A DNA stretch of 64,000 nt, from NCBI RefSeq assembly GCF_004087915.1, contig NZ_CP035108.1, positions 310,001-374,000 of the forward strand, read 5' to 3'. The translations under genes and the position numbers were made by a program. Source of the stretch: Geovibrio thiophilus. Its GTDB lineage: Bacteria > Chrysiogenota > Deferribacteres > Deferribacterales > Geovibrionaceae. Below are positions 63,240 to 64,000 of the stretch, in pieces. Each line of letters opens with the position of its first letter. The first letter of the stretch is position 1. The notes below the pieces were generated by a model. The model saw only the letters and a program-made list of their open reading frames with translations. It was not told the DNA's origin and did not search any database.

Positions 63240-63968
63240 ATGAAGTACTTACTGGCAGTGATTATGTTTCTGATGACCGCTTCGGCTTATGCGGGGGATT
63301 ATGTCGTGTATAAGTCAGGAAGCGTCGAATATGAAGGGTTTTACTCGCCCGTTTCCGGCAAGGCTCCTCTGGTGCTTATCGTTCATGACTGGGACGGGTT
63401 GGGAGACTATGAGGTTGAAAGAGTCGAAATGCTTAACAAATTAGGTTATTCTGCATTTGCCGTGGATATGTTCGGCAAGGGTGTCCGCCCCGCTGAGACT
63501 GCCGAGAAACAGCGCCTGACCGGTGAGCTCTACGCGGACAGAGACAGGATGAGAAGAATCCTTCAGGCGGGTGTAGACAAGGCTAAAGCTCTGGGCGCCG
63601 ACACGGGCAATGCTGTGATCATCGGCTACTGCTTCGGGGGAGCCGTGGTTCTTGAATACGCGAGAAGCGGAGCTCCGCTGAAATCGTTCATCTCTTTCCA
63701 CGGCGGACTTGACACTCCGCAGGGGCAGGACTACTCAGGGGCAAAGGGTGAGGTGGCGGTCTTCCACGGAACAGCGGACGCGGCAGTCAGTATGGCAAGC
63801 TTCGCGAAGCTTGCCGCGGATCTCGAAAAAGCCGGAGTGAAGCACGAGATGCACACCTACAGCGGCGCTCCCCATGCCTTCACTGTTTTCGGCTCGCAGA
63901 GCTATCGCAGGGACGCGGATGAAAAATCGTGGAAACGCTTTACGGAATATCTGAAAGAAATTTTTTAA
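63240..63968 (+). CDS. Exported dienelactone hydrolase-like protein
   Basis: A 242-residue alpha/beta hydrolase from the ATG at 63240, preceded by AGGAGG; the frame is open further upstream without a ribosome site. Signal peptide MKYLLAVIMFLMTASAYAG. The nucleophile is Cys in GYCFGG, the Asp is in FHGTADAAVS and the His in APHAF, as in dienelactone hydrolases. Many relatives are not on an aromatic pathway and act on unknown esters. It faces away from rpsF. Confidence 0.9.
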   Translation: MKYLLAVIMFLMTASAYAGDYVVYKSGSVEYEGFYSPVSGKAPLVLIVHDWDGLGDYEVERVEMLNKLGYSAFAVDMFGKGVRPAETAEKQRLTGELYADRDRMRRILQAGVDKAKALGADTGNAVIIGYCFGGAVVLEYARSGAPLKSFISFHGGLDTPQGQDYSGAKGEVAVFHGTADAAVSMASFAKLAADLEKAGVKHEMHTYSGAPHAFTVFGSQSYRRDADEKSWKRFTEYLKEIF

Positions 63969-63977
63969 GAAGGATCA

Positions 63978-64000
63978 ATGAGATTTACAGACGAAACAGC
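63978..64000 (+). CDS. Start of a further gene, cut by window edge
   Basis: ATG 63978 follows AGAAGGA and reads MRFTDETA to the edge. It starts 10 bp beyond the hydrolase gene. Too short to identify. Confidence 0.4.

Overview
The window looks like a piece of a mid-GC, anaerobically respiring Gram-negative chromosome. It carries outer-membrane proteins, TonB-type uptake, multiheme c-type cytochromes, a Tat-exported molybdopterin oxidoreductase, several ferredoxins, a diaminopimelate aminotransferase of the DapL type and many two-component regulators. Taken together this suggests a Deferribacterota-type organism (Geovibrio, Denitrovibrio or Seleniivibrio relatives). That assignment is an inference from gene content; no rRNA is present to confirm it. 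I see no CRISPR array, rRNA, intact transposase or prophage.

Layout. 1-1422: the 5' part of prfC, running off the left edge. 1743-7213: a respiratory operon of outer-membrane barrel (broken by a 34-bp tandem duplication), hexaheme cytochrome, DMSO-reductase-family catalytic subunit and four-cluster iron-sulfur subunit, with no membrane anchor gene. 7291-14126 (minus): a five-gene signalling operon of NtrC-type regulator, orphan solute-binding lipoprotein, membrane sensor kinase, soluble kinase and REC-HDOD protein. It is preceded by an EAL-domain protein. 15088-24153: esterase, SIMPL protein, HAD hydrolase, AraC regulator with EamA transporter, threonine ammonia-lyase, a large repeat lipoprotein and a PQQ-type sugar dehydrogenase. 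24503-24836: four tRNA genes (Lys, Glu, Val, Asp, in order of transcription) with a clear promoter and terminator, none encoding CCA. 25248-28821: purA, hisZ and an aminotransferase, followed by a gene-free stretch of about 600 bp full of repeats. 29423-31428: two small unknown genes and a decayed HepT-MntA toxin-antitoxin pair. 31433-36119: FAD dehydrogenase, YfcE-like phosphoesterase, then the overlapping cluster cca-like / FAH / cysteine-cluster protein / coaE. 36152-44456: ferredoxins, MltD-like lytic transglycosylase, glycosyltransferase, Lrp-type regulator, nth, MFS transporter, and the cysE-rrf2-iscS cysteine/Fe-S operon. 44649-45530: Sm-like protein and NUDIX hydrolase. 45521-47433: an AT-rich two-gene islet (HD phosphohydrolase plus YwgA-like protein), probably acquired horizontally. 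47564-56153: tetraheme cytochrome, HemW-like protein, glycosyltransferase, MscS, polyphosphate:AMP phosphotransferase, racemase, dapL, CDF transporter and a DUF2232-like membrane protein. 56377-60367: TonB receptor, methyltransferase and periplasmic binding protein. 60425-63040: MFS transporter with a possible 19-codon leader peptide, then rpsF-ssb-rpsR. 63240-63968: dienelactone hydrolase-like protein, followed by the start of a further gene.

How it fits together. The respiratory operon predicts reduction of an S-, N-, Se- or As-oxyanion-type or DMSO-like substrate in the periplasm or at the cell surface. The hexaheme protein would feed electrons and the barrel would give substrate access. 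The five-gene signalling operon converges on it and may sense a related ligand, but that link is only positional. The strongest candidates for something new are the orphan binding protein in the signalling operon, the AT-rich HD/YwgA islet, the leader peptide with four consecutive prolines, the nested-hairpin repeats near 29 kb, and the natural Cys-to-Ile change in the iron-sulfur subunit.
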